64,000 nucleotides of DNA from Platerodrilus igneus (Eukaryota; Arthropoda; Insecta; Coleoptera; Lycidae): positions 372,001 to 436,000 of the forward strand of contig JARFIW010001255.1 of NCBI GenBank assembly GCA_036346225.1, written 5' to 3'. Position 1 is the first letter of the stretch. Each line of letters opens with the position of its first letter. Positions 23,415-34,187 of this stretch are shown in pieces. The position numbers and the translations under genes are program-made. Below the pieces are notes generated by a model, which saw only the letters and a list, made by a program, of their open reading frames with translations, made no database searches and was not told the origin of the DNA.

Positions 23415-23840
23415 ATCTTTAAAGTAACGCTAACAATTGGTATTAGCAAAAATTTAAAAAAAATAGTAGCAGTTAAAGGTGCAGCGATTTAAAATCTTTT
23501 TACAGATTTCAATTTCCCGGTAAATTTTATACTGATTTGATAGGTTACGCGATGGGTTTATTTTAAGACAGCAATGCTATTTAGAAATATATTAAACATA
23601 ATACCGTATGGTTTGTAAAGGGTTGATCTAAGAGGTTCGAATAGCTGAGAAAAAAGAATATTGATCGACATCTTACACGCCGGATTTATGTTAAAACTAC
23701 CGTTAACAATTGCTATTGGCAAAAAATCTGAAAATAGTTGTAGCTTCATGGTGTTGCTTCGATTTTTTTCACAGATTTGAGCAGCTGAGAAAACTCTAGA
23801 CTAATTTGATATGCTACACCACTAGAACGTAGGAAAGCAA
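23415..23840. repeat. Degenerate direct repeat with about 280-bp spacing
   Basis: The stretch at 23,425-23,510 (ctaacaattggtattagcaaaaa ... cagattt) recurs in diverged form at 23,700-23,785 (gttaacaattgctattggcaaaaaa ... cagattt). It sits just inside the right inverted repeat. No coding sequence is seen. Confidence 0.4.
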
Positions 23841-24835
23841 AAATTATTATTAATAAATGTATTAAATTACTTTGTTTTTATTCTTAGATTAAAGGTTGTA
23901 GTCCTATTTACAGAAAACGATACCCTTAATTAAATCGATTGGAGAAAAGAGTGAGGTAGTTACAAGAAAATAGAACCTCAAGTAGTTCGGTTTAAAAGCG
24001 TCTGTTGACCGATGCGGACGTCTATTATGTGAATTAGTGGTACTCGTTAATAAAAAAAATACAGGGTAAGCCTGTATAAAATCTGAGGTTAGGTGCTTTT
24101 AAATTAATCTCTAAAAATGGAATCTGTGACATGTTTCTTAATCATCCAGTAATTTTTTCATATTTAAATGCACCCTTAAGCTCATTTCTAAATTAAAAAT
24201 GGGTTCATGTCCTTACTACAATACTGAGATATGCAAGTAATAGTTTTGAATGACCTGATAGTGTTGTGGTTATGGCGTCTGCTTTGCATGCGGGCAGCAC
24301 GGGTTCGAATCCCGCTTGAGCTGATTTTTTTCTAAGAACTTGCGGTAAAATGTATGTAGAAGATAGATCAAAAGTGGATATATACAGAGTAACTCAAAAA
24401 CCGTGACGTATAAAAATATGGCGGATTGACATAAGAAAAATAATGGATGACAGATGTGACTCAAGAAAAAATGGCGAATGACAGATGTGACGTAAGAAAG
24501 GATGGCAGATGACAGATGTGACATAAGAAAAAATGGTATTATTGTTAATCAGTTCTCCCATTAAAAAACGATTATCGTTAATGAGTGTTCCCATTAAAAA
24601 AACAATTAGTGTTAATGAGTTTTCCCATTACATAACAATTATCGCTAATGAGTTTTCTCATTAAATGGCGATTAGTGTTAATGAGTTTTCTCATTATAAA
24701 ACGATTAGCGTTAATACGTTATCCCATTAAAAAACGATTAGTGTTAATGAGTTTTCTTATTAAAATACGATTAGAAAGGGGGAGAAGGGACAGGGGTGCA
24801 AAGTGCTGCCACGTACCTTAACATACACAAATCCT
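23840..24835 (-). repeat. Right long inverted repeat of the 13-kb element
   Basis: This mirrors 11,785-12,640. From inside outward it holds atacccttaattaaatcgat; gaccgatgcggacgtctattatgtga; ggtgcttttaaattaatctctaaaaatgg; the tRNA-like unit at 24,251-24,323; about four 30-bp units of the type ggatgacagatgtgacgtaagaaaaaat (24,420-24,540); and six or seven roughly 36-40-bp units of the type aaaacgattagtgttaatgagttttctcatt (24,540-24,780). Its end reads gtaccttaacatacacaaatcct. Tandem subrepeat number differs from the left copy, explaining the length difference. Confidence 0.8.
24251..24323 (+). tRNA. tRNA-like Pol III unit in the right inverted repeat (probably not a functional tRNA)
   Basis: A tRNA-like sequence with a degenerate A box (TAGTGTTGTGG), an anticodon-loop-like TTTGCAT (TGC would read Ala) on a CTGC/GCGG stem, and an intact B box (GGTTCGAATCCC), followed by a T7 tract. 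The T arm pairs well and the acceptor stem does not. It reads outward, mirror-image to 12,181-12,254. Confidence 0.55.
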
Positions 24836-25364
24836 GCACTGGTAGTTTAAGTGTTTGAAAAGGGTTCCAGAATGCTATCGGGTGTCAAAGGTGTCTTAAC
24901 AAGAAGATGCAAAAATCTGAGATCAGGAGAGTGATTCTGGCTTATAATACACCTTAACAGTAAGAAAACGTAGACCTACTTAAAACTGATAGCTGAAAAG
25001 AAGGTTTCTAAAACCAAATACTAAATGACTGGATATTCAATTACGCTTCTAGGTAATTGCAAAACAATTTATTATAGCAAAACTGCAACTATACTGTTAC
25101 AATAATGAAAACAAAAAAGCAAATGTACACATGTCTTTACGCTATTATACATGACTTATTTCTAGCTATATAGCACCCTTACGTTTTCATTACAAATATA
25201 TAATACAGTCTTAAGCAAGTATTCAAAATCAAATATATTACAAATGTTAATTAACTGAAAGCTTATCCTAAACACGCAGAATTACTATAGGTACGTTTCA
25301 TCAGTTCATTCAATAATTTCAAATGCTTATTTAAATACAAACTCTTTCTCTAGTGTAGTTTCAG
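24836..25364. other. No gene seen
   Basis: AT-rich DNA outside the right inverted repeat. Nothing recognisable. Confidence 0.4.
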
Positions 25365-25695
25365 ATGTATTTTTATATACCCGAGGAGCGATTGACTGTC
25401 GTTAAGAGGCTGATATGGACTTCGTTATCCACAACATGGTTACTTCCAACACAAAGTTGTCGATATGGGACCAATGTGCCCTTAAAATTGAAACTAACCT
25501 ACTTGGTAAGGTATAATCCGAACATGATTAGCCTTCCCTCAGCCTAGTTCAATAACCTTCTGATCAAAGTAATTGACCTACTAAAGTGGCATGCTGAAGA
25601 TTTGGATATTACGTACGAAGTGCTCTATAATCATGAATCTACCGTTACTAAAATCATTCGAGACAATCTCGGCAAACTTCGGACGAATGAATAGA
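25365..25695 (+). pseudogene. Unrecognised degenerate coding stretch
   Basis: From the ATG at 25,365 a frame runs 60 codons to a TAG near 25,547 and continues in the same frame with protein-like composition to a stop at about 25,693: LLIKVIDLLKWHAEDL, then NHESTVTKIIRDNLGKLRTN. The second half looks like an amphipathic helix. With only one internal stop in about 109 codons it is unusually well preserved here. I do not recognise the family. It could be the end of a larger transposon gene or a decayed host exon. Confidence 0.35.
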
Positions 25696-25954
25696 AACTG
25701 CAAAAAGAAAATACCATCTGTCCTTTTTTCTATCTATTGTTTATGTAAGTCCACTTAGGTATAGCTTTACATAATCAGAAATAGAGACGTCCCATTTATA
25801 GGAGTTATCTAATTTTTAAAAACTGATATTATGAATTTGTTTGTTATGAATGTTTGATTATTGCATGGTAAAGAATGTAATAAACAGAAACATGGTCAAG
25901 GAGCGTGATGCTGGACTTATGTGACCGGTGTCTAAGTAATCCAGAATATAAAGA

Positions 25955-27250
25955 TTATAAAACGATCGCAAATTTTAATGACTTTGTAACCGCCTTGCAA
26001 TACAAAAAACGACGTAATGCGATTGACCGAAAATCGCCGAAAATTGGCTCTGGCCCATTATAAGACAACGAAACTGCGAATTTTGTTGAGCTGTCTAGAA
26101 AATAAGTTTCCGCAAATATTTCCTCACATAATAAATTTTCCGCATTTCCGTAGGAATACTTTCCAAGTCCCAAAGGTACATAAGCGTCGCATCTGTCAGC
26201 TCTACGCAAACACATAACAAAGTGAAAATAGCTTCCGAACCATAAACCTTTTCAGTGATGATCCAACCAAATTTGGTACGAATGGCAATTGGCTCGTCCT
26301 TTTTTCCGACACGAGATTCGTTCAAAAATATCTGTGGGAAGATATTTGCCCCTAATACAAATCCATTTTTGCAGGTATACAGAAATTTGGATCAGCTAAA
26401 TCTAGTCCATTGCTGTTATCCCACTGCTGGTTGGACAAAGACGTGACCCGCAATTGACCCCATATTTCAGATGATACGTAAAATTCCAATTTGTAATTTA
26501 ATTCACTTTCGATAGGAATACGAGGTTTAATATAACTAGTCATTTTACCCCTGATTGCTGAAGAACAATTTCAGATCTTGAACTGACCTTGAACTTTTAC
26601 TACAGTTTCTCTCTTTTGTAGAAAGAGCCTTTGGCTACATTTTCAGTAAAGTTGGAGATACTTCCATTATCCTACAGTGCTTTTACCGTTTGCAAATTTC
26701 CAAAACCATCAACAATTGATACCTGAGTAGTAGCTACAAAGTTGAGTATTTACAACCGAACGAAAAAATAATGTACTAACTTCAGGAACAAGATATGCAG
26801 AAGAAATTGCAGTGACTTCTTTCTGATCAACTATTTTTGCTGTCAGGTGGGTATGAGAAGTATTTTCATTATCAAAATGCAGTAAGGTATGATGTCGTTT
26901 ACCGCATGTTCTGCAAGCGCACTGAGTTTTACAAATTTTTATTCGAATGAACTAAACAAACAGTTCATACACTATGTACTATTTTTTAACAATATCAAAA
27001 CCTTCTTGTGCAGATTCACTCAGGAATTCCTTACACTTATGAATTGCGTGTGTATCATTCATGGCGAGAATTTTTTTATACAATCGTTGAAACGAGTGAG
27101 GTGCGAGTTGATTGTTTAGCAGAACTAGAAAACTATGCATCACATTTATTAATTCACGCTTTCTTTGATTGCACATTAAGTGTTCAGTTACGGCATCGTA
27201 CATTTCCTGCTTATTCCCGCATTTTTACGAATTTTCATTTATCAAGTTCG
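25955..27250 (-). pseudogene. BEL/Pao gag end, protease region and RT start
   Basis: Read on the minus strand: a gag C-terminal segment with a knuckle-like HAIHKCKEF (27,035-27,010), a low-quality middle, then the protease-RT linker with SSEIWGQLRV (near 26,460), LDLADPNFCIPAKMDL (26,400-26,350), and the typical FGWIITEKV of Pao elements (near 26,265). LWDLESIPTE and the RT start with RRFLYCKAVTKSLKF (near 25,980) follow. The aspartic-protease active site is not readable. Domain order makes this the 5' part of a BEL element whose RT palm could be the piece at 10.54-11.30 kb. Confidence 0.7.
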
Positions 27251-27369
27251 ATTACCCTCCAATTAAAATGATTACTTATCTAAGCATCCTATAAAACCTC
27301 ATTAAGCGATTAGTACAATGTTAAATAATTGCAATTTATTCAATGTTAATTTGCTTTAGTTTAGCAAAG

Positions 27370-28290
27370 GTTAAAAAGCATCACATTATGGGTTCTTTGA
27401 AATACGTTTCGACCACCTGCATCGTTTAAATAAATACTTTTAATTGTTGGTTTTAAAAGGTTTGTTATTAATACTCTTACTAAGAAATTCTATCAACACG
27501 GTAATTCGATTATCACGCAAGTGTTCACGGACTCAGTTTACGAGCAATAAAATTGTTCCCTTATTTATTGGTTCTTGGTAGTATTATTCAAAATAGTAAA
27601 TCGTTATGGTTTTATACAAGGAAGTAGGTCACTCGCCATACAATTAGTTACTATAAATTTTGCCATGCAAGTTGCAAATATATCTAGCCATTTGAACAGG
27701 CATTGCCTTCTCACGCGAACAAATTTATGGAAGTCGTTGTGTTATATTGAGGCCAGCTACTTTTGTTAATTGAGCTTGTTTGCAAGCCGTGTTCTATGAA
27801 TACTTTACAGTTGTTGTCTTGAGAATTCTTTACAGGTGGGATTCTGAGATTACTTCACATTTTATCGTTGGGAAATATTTTTGTAAAGAAAAACGTGTTA
27901 CCCCTTCATATTTTCTCTTCCAATAAACACAGGTCGAGCTTAGACAAGAGGCCTACTCTTTACAGCGTGCTTTCCCGTAGGGAGAACCTGTATAGTCGCG
28001 GTGTTACTTAAAATGCTTTCTTTTCAAGTGGAATTGTTTTACTTTAGTTTTATGATGTCAAACTTAGTCAAATAAAATTGTTTCCTAGAAGTATCCAGTC
28101 CGTCGACAATTGTAAGTACGCACTTCCAGATCTGCTATGATGTTACCAGAGTAAACCAGCTACTCTTCTTAAGGTACGAATAGTCTACTCCTTTTTCGAT
28201 GCTTTCATGAAGTCTAGTGACTTCTAGTTTCTTTGGTGTTTTAGTTTTTCTTTCTCGTGGTTATGACACAATAAATTACAGACTGCAGTG
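27370..28290 (+). repeat. LTR-like dispersed repeat, copy 1
   Basis: This matches 45,930-46,640 in the same orientation with many differences. Shared anchors include ttctttgaaatacgtttcgaccacctg, a stretch ending ttcactcagtttgcgagcaa-like, agtatccagtc..tc..caa (about 28,090), and the end cgtggttatgacacaataaattacagactg. Copy 1 lies about 300 bp upstream of a gag-like zinc-knuckle ORF, as a 5' LTR would. Neither TG..CA ends nor a primer-binding site are certain. Confidence 0.5.
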
Positions 28291-28369
28291 CTTGTTTATA
28301 ACAAGTACTCCATGGTGAATTACTTTTTACTTTGTGCTAACTCTGCATGTCTTTTAAAACTAAAATAAA

Positions 28370-29068
28370 AACATTCCGTCCGCTACTACCTTATTAGATA
28401 CTCTGGCTGCTACTTTTAGTCCTACTCACACTTTTACTGCTGAACCGAATTTCGCTTATAAGTCCGGTGCGATTGGGAAAAACACTATAAGTTCACGTGA
28501 CCGAAGAGTTAAGATTTGTCCTACACCTACTGCTAGAGCAAATACTTCTTCTGTAGTTTCCTCTGTTACTATTCCTGTATTTACTTCTACTCGCCAGGTC
28601 ACATGTGTGTCGACACGTTGTAATTGTCCTCAAGTATTCTTTTGCTATGGTTGCGGACATAAGGGAGTTACTCAAGGCAACTGTCCGAACTGTCGTTCTA
28701 CTACTACCAGGACATACTTTTCTTCTGCAAATATATTTTGGAATAATATTCCGAATTCTGTCCATAGCTCTAGGAACCAGATTTCTTCTATCGCTAGTTT
28801 TACGTCTGTCTATGTACCTCCTCCCGGTCGTCCTACCACCACCACAACATACCCTTTTCAGGCATATGAGCCTTTGAACTATAATATTGATTTCTATGGC
28901 TATCACGCACCTACTCACCGAATACCCTTTAATAGGAACCATATTTCTTCTGGACTTAGCTGTTCGATTGATGATCAAACGAGTTACACGTACTCACTTT
29001 CACCTCAGACTTTGCCTCCTCAACGACTGGAGCCCATAATTCAAACTAGTAACTTACAGGTAGTATAA
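28370..29068 (+). CDS. Gag-like zinc-knuckle ORF of an LTR retroelement
   Basis: A Ser/Thr-rich, probably disordered region is followed by a cysteine motif CYGCGHKGVTQGNCPNC (28,640-28,690), the knuckle type found at the end of some arthropod gypsy gag proteins; the minus-strand gypsy here has a related CYGCG..C..C motif at 42,845. Then come a Tyr/Pro-rich segment and a stop at 29,066-29,068. The supported ATG is at 28,607; an upstream frame extends to about 28,370 without an obvious start. There is no capsid domain in front of it. It may be the broken 3' end of gag or a stand-alone ORF. Confidence 0.5.
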   Translation, partial: NIPSATTLLDTLAATFSPTHTFTAEPNFAYKSGAIGKNTISSRDRRVKICPTPTARANTSSVVSSVTIPVFTSTRQVTCVSTRCNCPQVFFCYGCGHKGVTQGNCPNCRSTTTRTYFSSANIFWNNIPNSVHSSRNQISSIASFTSVYVPPPGRPTTTTTYPFQAYEPLNYNIDFYGYHAPTHRIPFNRNHISSGLSCSIDDQTSYTYSLSPQTLPPQRLEPIIQTSNLQVV

Positions 29069-29079
29069 AGGGTTTGTTT

Positions 29080-29720
29080 CCGATGTTTTACATAACACTG
29101 TTAAAGAAATTCCTGTCATGTTTGCAATAACAGATGCAGTTGAAGCGACGATAACTAGTAATACTAATAAAGAGAGTCCTGTTGAAGCTACTAAACCGTT
29201 ATCTTTAACTTTCGTTGCTGTTGTTGACTAAGTTTTACCAGATTCTGTTTCTTAATTTGCTGTTCTCGAGGAAGCAAATCCAATTATAGCTGAAGTTCTA
29301 CCTAATTCTGCCCCTTTATCAAATGTTGATAAAGCTTTACTTGATTTTGTTCCTTTTTCTAGCGTTGATACTCTTACAGCCAATACTGTTCCTTTTTCTG
29401 GCGTTGATAATCTTACAGCCCATGCTGTTCATTTCTCTAACGTTAACTCTCTTACGACCAGTACTAAAAACGCAATGACTTCCCTAAACCACCACAACCA
29501 CTAAAACCACCATCGCAACCACATCCTCAACCACACGTTACAACTACACCTCCTGTTAATCCTGTTTTGAGGAAAACTACCTAACCAATACTACCTCCTG
29601 TTCCAGTAACTCGGCCATCGAATCCGATTAACAAAGCAAATAAGAGACAGAAAATATTATATGTTGATTCAGAACCTGAAGATACAGGTCGACGAAACCC
29701 TAATGTTCCTAAGCTAACTT
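29080..29720 (+). pseudogene. Degenerate continuation of the gag-like ORF
   Basis: Broken frames after the stop at 29,068 give Pro/Thr-rich protein text and end with ANKRQKILYVDSEPEDT and an Asn/Pro-rich tail near 29,690. Two near-identical 30-bp stretches at 29,350-29,430 (actgttcctttttct..cgttgat) show local duplication. No enzymatic domain is visible. Confidence 0.35.
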
Positions 29721-29987
29721 AGTTTTACTTCTGGAGACGTAAACGTCTTAAACCCCATTCCTAGACCTGGGCGTCTCCAAATTTCTATAATGACCCTGCC
29801 CTTCTTTATGACTTGATTTATTCATTTAAGGTTTTTTTCGAAATAATTTTCTTGCTCTGATTGATTTTCCTTCTTTTCTATCGTTTCGCTCTTTATACTC
29901 ACCCCAACCCCGTGTGGGTCCTGATTAGAATAATCTCACTGAACGACCTGTTTGTCGTAAGAGGAGACTAAAGCGGTCCAGCAAACA

Positions 29988-30072
29988 AACCACACACACA
30001 TGCGCACACACACACTCACACTTACACCACACCACATACACTACACACGCACGCACACACACAACACACACA
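29988..30072. repeat. CA-rich microsatellite
   Basis: About 85 bases of interrupted (CA)n with cacacgcacgcacacacac. It abuts a hAT-like CAGTGCCGG end at 30,071. Confidence 0.8.
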
Positions 30073-30149
30073 GTGCCGGTTTTAACACAACCAGCGCCTT
30101 GGGCGAATTTTCTACGGCGCTCCCTATCTGCTATCCAAACCCATATGAA

Positions 30150-30560
30150 AATAAAATATTAAAATTTTTTTTAAATAAATAACTTTTTAAATAAAATGCA
30201 CTGAAAAGCGAAAACTTTTTTTCTTTCTCAATGATATATACAAGAAAAGTTTTATTGCAAAATTGACTTTGAATGTTTGAACTCTTAGCAATGTATTGTG
30301 AAAATTTACAGTTTTTCAGATGCATTAATAAAATTTTGGGCATCCGTAACTATAATCACAGTAGTCTAACTGCAATTCAAGCCTAAAATTTTATTAATGC
30401 ACTAAAAAGCTGTAATTTTACATAATTCATTGATAATAGTTCAAACATTCAAAGTCAATTTCCAATGAAATTTGTCGTGTGTATATTGCTGAGAAAGAAA
30501 AGAATTTTTACTTTTTTGTGCATTTTATATCCAATTTTTTTAAATATATTTTATTTTTTA
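30150..30560. repeat. Large imperfect palindrome (foldback element)
   Basis: The left arm (about 30,150-30,345) and right arm (about 30,386-30,560) are inverted copies. Both carry aaattgactttgaatgtttgaact (right arm in reverse complement), gtgcattaataaaatttt.ggc at the centre and ttctttctcaa/gcaatatac at the outside. A loop of about 40 bases separates them. No coding sequence. It could be a MITE or an inverted duplication. Confidence 0.7.
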
Positions 30561-30855
30561 CTTTTTAGCCATAAATATCTCACATTTTTTTGTTTATCAC
30601 ATCTCATCGTCAGAAGGCGTCATATTCCGGGCCGCACACGGTCGGCTGTTTACTGCGCGGGGCCTAATATATTGTCAAACTTTCGTATCTTTTATTCGAT
30701 GTTCGTCTACTTCTGATATTGTGCTGCCTGTTTTTAATTTTGACATTTGATTTAGTAACATTTTTCTGATACATAATAGAAAATTTATTATAGTACTAAC
30801 AAGGAAAAAAGACATCGCGTCATAAGTGTCTGACTAAATTCACAACATACCTTTT

Positions 30856-33800
30856 ATCATCATTTCATCATTTTGTTTTCGACCTTACTTAAGGTCAGTT
30901 TGACGCAGCTCTAAATTCTTTTCTATTCTGAGCTAGTCTAAAAAGGTCTACGTACACCTCACAACCTAAATCTCTAATAATTTGACTAATATTGCCTTAT
31001 CTAGGTCTTCCTACTCTATTTTTGTTTTGTAGTCTGCACTCTAAGACCTTACTAAATAGTCCCTCATGTCTTAACTGGTGCCCTATCATTCTATCTCTCC
31101 TGACCCTTAATTGTTTCCACATACAAAGTTCTTCACTAATCTTTCTATAAACTTCCTCATCTGTTGCTCAATCTGTCCAACTAATCTTTAACATTCTCCT
31201 ATAACACCAAGTTTTAAAAGCTTTTGTCTTTTTCTTATCTACCTCTTTAATTGTCCAAGTCTCACTACTGTATAATAGAACGCTCCATACGTACGACTTT
31301 AAGAAACTTTTTTTATTATCCAAACTAATACTATTAGCTATTAGTAAGACTTTTTTTAAAACATTTTTCTAGCTTGAGCTATTCTAGCTACTATATCCCT
31401 TCTGCTACGTCCGTCCTTTGTAATTCTACTACCTAAATAACAAAATTCATTTACCTCCTCTAACTCGGTATTACCTATTTTTAATTTTGATTTAGAACTG
31501 GGCTGTAACTCAATTGTCATCTTTGTCTTTCCTGAGTTAATTCTCATACTATAGCTACTCTGTAGTATCTCATCTAAAATATTTAGAAACTCTCCTAACT
31601 CCTTTCTAGATTCTGTCATAATGGCTATATCATCTGCAAAACGTAATATGTCTATTTTCTGTATCTGTACACTAATACCGATCTCTTTTCTCTCTCTCTA
31701 GCAAAGTTTAAAGCTTCCTCAATAAAGACATTAAAAATCAAGGGAGATAGTATACAGCCTTGTCTAGCACTATTTATAATCTTAGCTTCCTTTTCTATTT
31801 CATCAAATCTAATTACTACGCTTTGGTTTTTATATAGACTGAAAATAATTTTTCAATCCCTATGAGGGATTCCTGTTTTTCGCAAAACCCTGAACATAAC
31901 AATCCCATTAACCCTATCGAATGCTTTTTAAACGCGAAATGAGTCTTTATATTTTCTTGTAACCTTTTTTCGATAATTACTCTAATCATTAGTATCGGTT
32001 CTCTAGTCCCTCTGTCTTTACGAAACCCGTATTGGTCTTCGCCTACATAACTCTGTCAAAGCTTCTACTCTATTTTTAATTATTATTGTTAGTATATTGG
32101 AAACGTGGGAATTTAAACTAACCGTTCTAAAATTCTCACGTCTATCAGTTCCTGACTATTTTGGGATTAGGGTAATATTTTTTTCGAAATCTATTGGGAC
32201 ATCACCTGTGTCTATATTACTTTTACTAGTTCATATAATCTATCTAAAGTTTTCGGACTTGCATATTTTATTAATTCTGCGGGTATATCATCTATCCCCT
32301 GCGCTTTATTTAGTTTAAGATCCCTAACAGCTCTATCAAATTCCTCTCTTAATATTGAGAACCCTATTTCTACATCCCTTTCTTGGTCGTTCTCTAACTC
32401 ATCCATATTGTCTCCCTTATATAAATCTTCTAAATATCTTTTCCATCTATCTGCTACCTCAACTTACAATTCTTCTCCATCCATTTATTTCTAGCTTTTC
32501 TACACTCATGTACTATCTTATTTCTAACTCTATTATATTTTTGCTTACTTTCACTATCCATTTCTCTGAAAGGTTTAAGCTTTCTTCTATTCTCTATTAA
32601 ATCTAATATCTCCTTTGATACCCAGGGTTTTCTCGTTTCAACTACCTATAGTCTGTGTTAATGTATCATGTACAACCCTTCTTATTTCATTCCATCTATT
32701 TTCTACGTTTCTTCGTATAGCTATCTCTTTGATCTTATTAAGTAATACTTGTTTGTATTCCTCTTTTAACTCACTATCATTAAGCTTACCTAGTTCCCAT
32801 CCCTCTCTCTTAGACTTTCTCAATTTTTTGAATTTTAAGTTACACTTCATTTTAACTAAATTTTGATCGCTATCTGTGTCAGCCCTTGGATAACTACGAC
32901 AGTTATTAACTTGGTTTCCAAATCTTTGTTTAACTAAAATATAATCTATTTGGTATATAGTCCTATAACCTGGCGCTTTCCAGTTATATCTTCTTCTAAC
33001 ATGTTGTTCGAATAGGGTGTTTACAGTTACTAATCTATGATCGTGGCAAAACTCAACTAATCTTTCTTTTCTATTATTTCGTCTACCATACGCAAATTTA
33101 CCTACCATTTTCCCCTCACTACCTTCTCCTTCTGACGCAATAAAATTGCCTATAACTATTAAATTTTTTTCTCTCCTTACTTTTCTCACTATACTATTTA
33201 TATCCTCGTAAAGATTTTCTACTTCCTCATCCTCGTACTAAGTTGTTAGCATGTAAACCTATACTAAAACAGTGTTTGTGGGTTACGTACTCAATCTAAG
33301 CATAATTAATCTATCACTAAATTGTAAGTACTCTTTAACTTTACGTCTTAATCTTTTATCTAACACTATTCCTACCCCTGCCTGTCCATTAGTTGAAGAA
33401 GTTGTAATTATTCTATAATTATCTTTCCAAAAGTCATTACTATCTGGCCATCTTACCGCACTAATACCTAAAATGTCCAGTTTTACTTTTCTCATTTCGA
33501 CTAATAAATTCGTTAACTTATCTACTCTAAGTAATGACCTTACATTCCAAGTCCCTATCACTAAATCGAACCGTTGTTTTAAATTCTTACGATGACGAAC
33601 CCCAAGTACTCCCTCCCGGAGATCCGAATGGGAGGGTATATCACCTCCGGACAAGAATTTTACTTGTGAGCTCTCCATCATACATGGTTCGTGTTTTAGG
33701 CCACGCACACCTTGGAAATATTGTGGTAATTTCCATATCTTTCCACAACGCAGTTTTTAAAGATTTTAGCAAAAAGCCGTATCTGTCAGGGCCAACTCCC

Positions 33801-33955
33801 AACAACCTCATAAATTATTGAGGATCGCCCAAGACCAACCGACTCTCCTCCAATATCTTTTAGCCGGCAAGGCTAATGCCCCTTGTTGCGCCTTTTAATC
33901 ACCTTTTACGATATGCAGGCTTACTATAGTAGTATTCTTTGTCCCCTACTATAGG
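30856..33955 (-). mobile_element. Near full-length RTE-type LINE
   Basis: About 3.1 kb on the minus strand, the length of a complete RTE element. The 5' end (near 33,955) has a hairpin-forming ctatagtag...ctactatag pair. The ORF runs from 33,708 to about 30,905 with frameshifts. The 3' UTR has the palindrome gaccttacttaaggtc (30,881-30,896), and the end is an atgatgaaatgatga triplet repeat. Two shorter copies of the same 3' end lie at 59.07 and 59.76 kb. Confidence 0.8.
30905..33708 (-). pseudogene. RTE-type LINE endonuclease/reverse transcriptase
   Basis: An endonuclease domain starts near 33,560 with VIGTWNVRSLL, then LDILGISAVRW and AGVGIVLDK (33,370). A second block (33,189-32,638) has NLIVIGNF and IDYILVKQRFGN. 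RT begins near 32,370 with FDRAVRDLKLNKAQGIDDIP. The catalytic FADDIAIMT lies near 31,635, followed by YLGSRITKDGRS (near 31,430) and a C-terminal region with KTWCYRRMLKISWTD, GHQLRHEGLFSK and NKNRVGRPR ending near 30,905. This arrangement and the endonuclease wording are typical of RTE-clade ORFs. Several frameshifts and stops are present, so it is probably inactive though relatively young. Confidence 0.8.
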
Positions 33956-34187
33956 TTTTAAAACGTTTAGCCATGCATATGCAAAAATAACAAAACGATT
34001 TTTGCGTATTTTAAGTAAAGAGATATGTTGTGAGTTTAGTCAGACACCTATGACGTAATTGTCTTCTTTCCTGGTTTGTACTACACTATGGGATTAGCGT
34101 CGTTAAAATTAGGAGCAGGAAAACTGTCTCCTTATAAATCTGCGCTTCTCGCTTTTCATCTTTAGGTTTATTTCTTTTTATTTTTAA

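Larger units (their letters stand above)
11785..24835. mobile_element. Putative Polinton/Maverick-like element, internally rearranged
   Basis: Long inverted repeats (about 11,785-12,640 and 23,840-24,835) enclose a protein-primed family B DNA polymerase in pieces, unrecognised ORFs of the kind found beside it, and a LINE insertion. Long terminal inverted repeats plus protein-primed polB are hallmarks of Polintons/Mavericks. Both repeats appear to start AG (AGGGGATG left, AGGATTTG right in inward orientation), as Polintons do, but I could not find a clear 6-base target duplication. The length of 13 kb, about 10 kb without the LINE, is short for the group. I recognise no integrase, ATPase, protease or capsid gene, so this is a deleted copy or a relative. 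Confidence 0.6.

Noticed and set aside
12181..24323. Two genuine tRNA genes
   Set aside because: A and B boxes and terminators are present, but acceptor stems do not pair and both lie inside element repeats, so functional tRNAs are unlikely.
30071..30716. A complete hAT element starting CAGTGCCGG
   Set aside because: I could not find a matching CCGGCACTG end or an 8-base target duplication; only the left end is suggestive.
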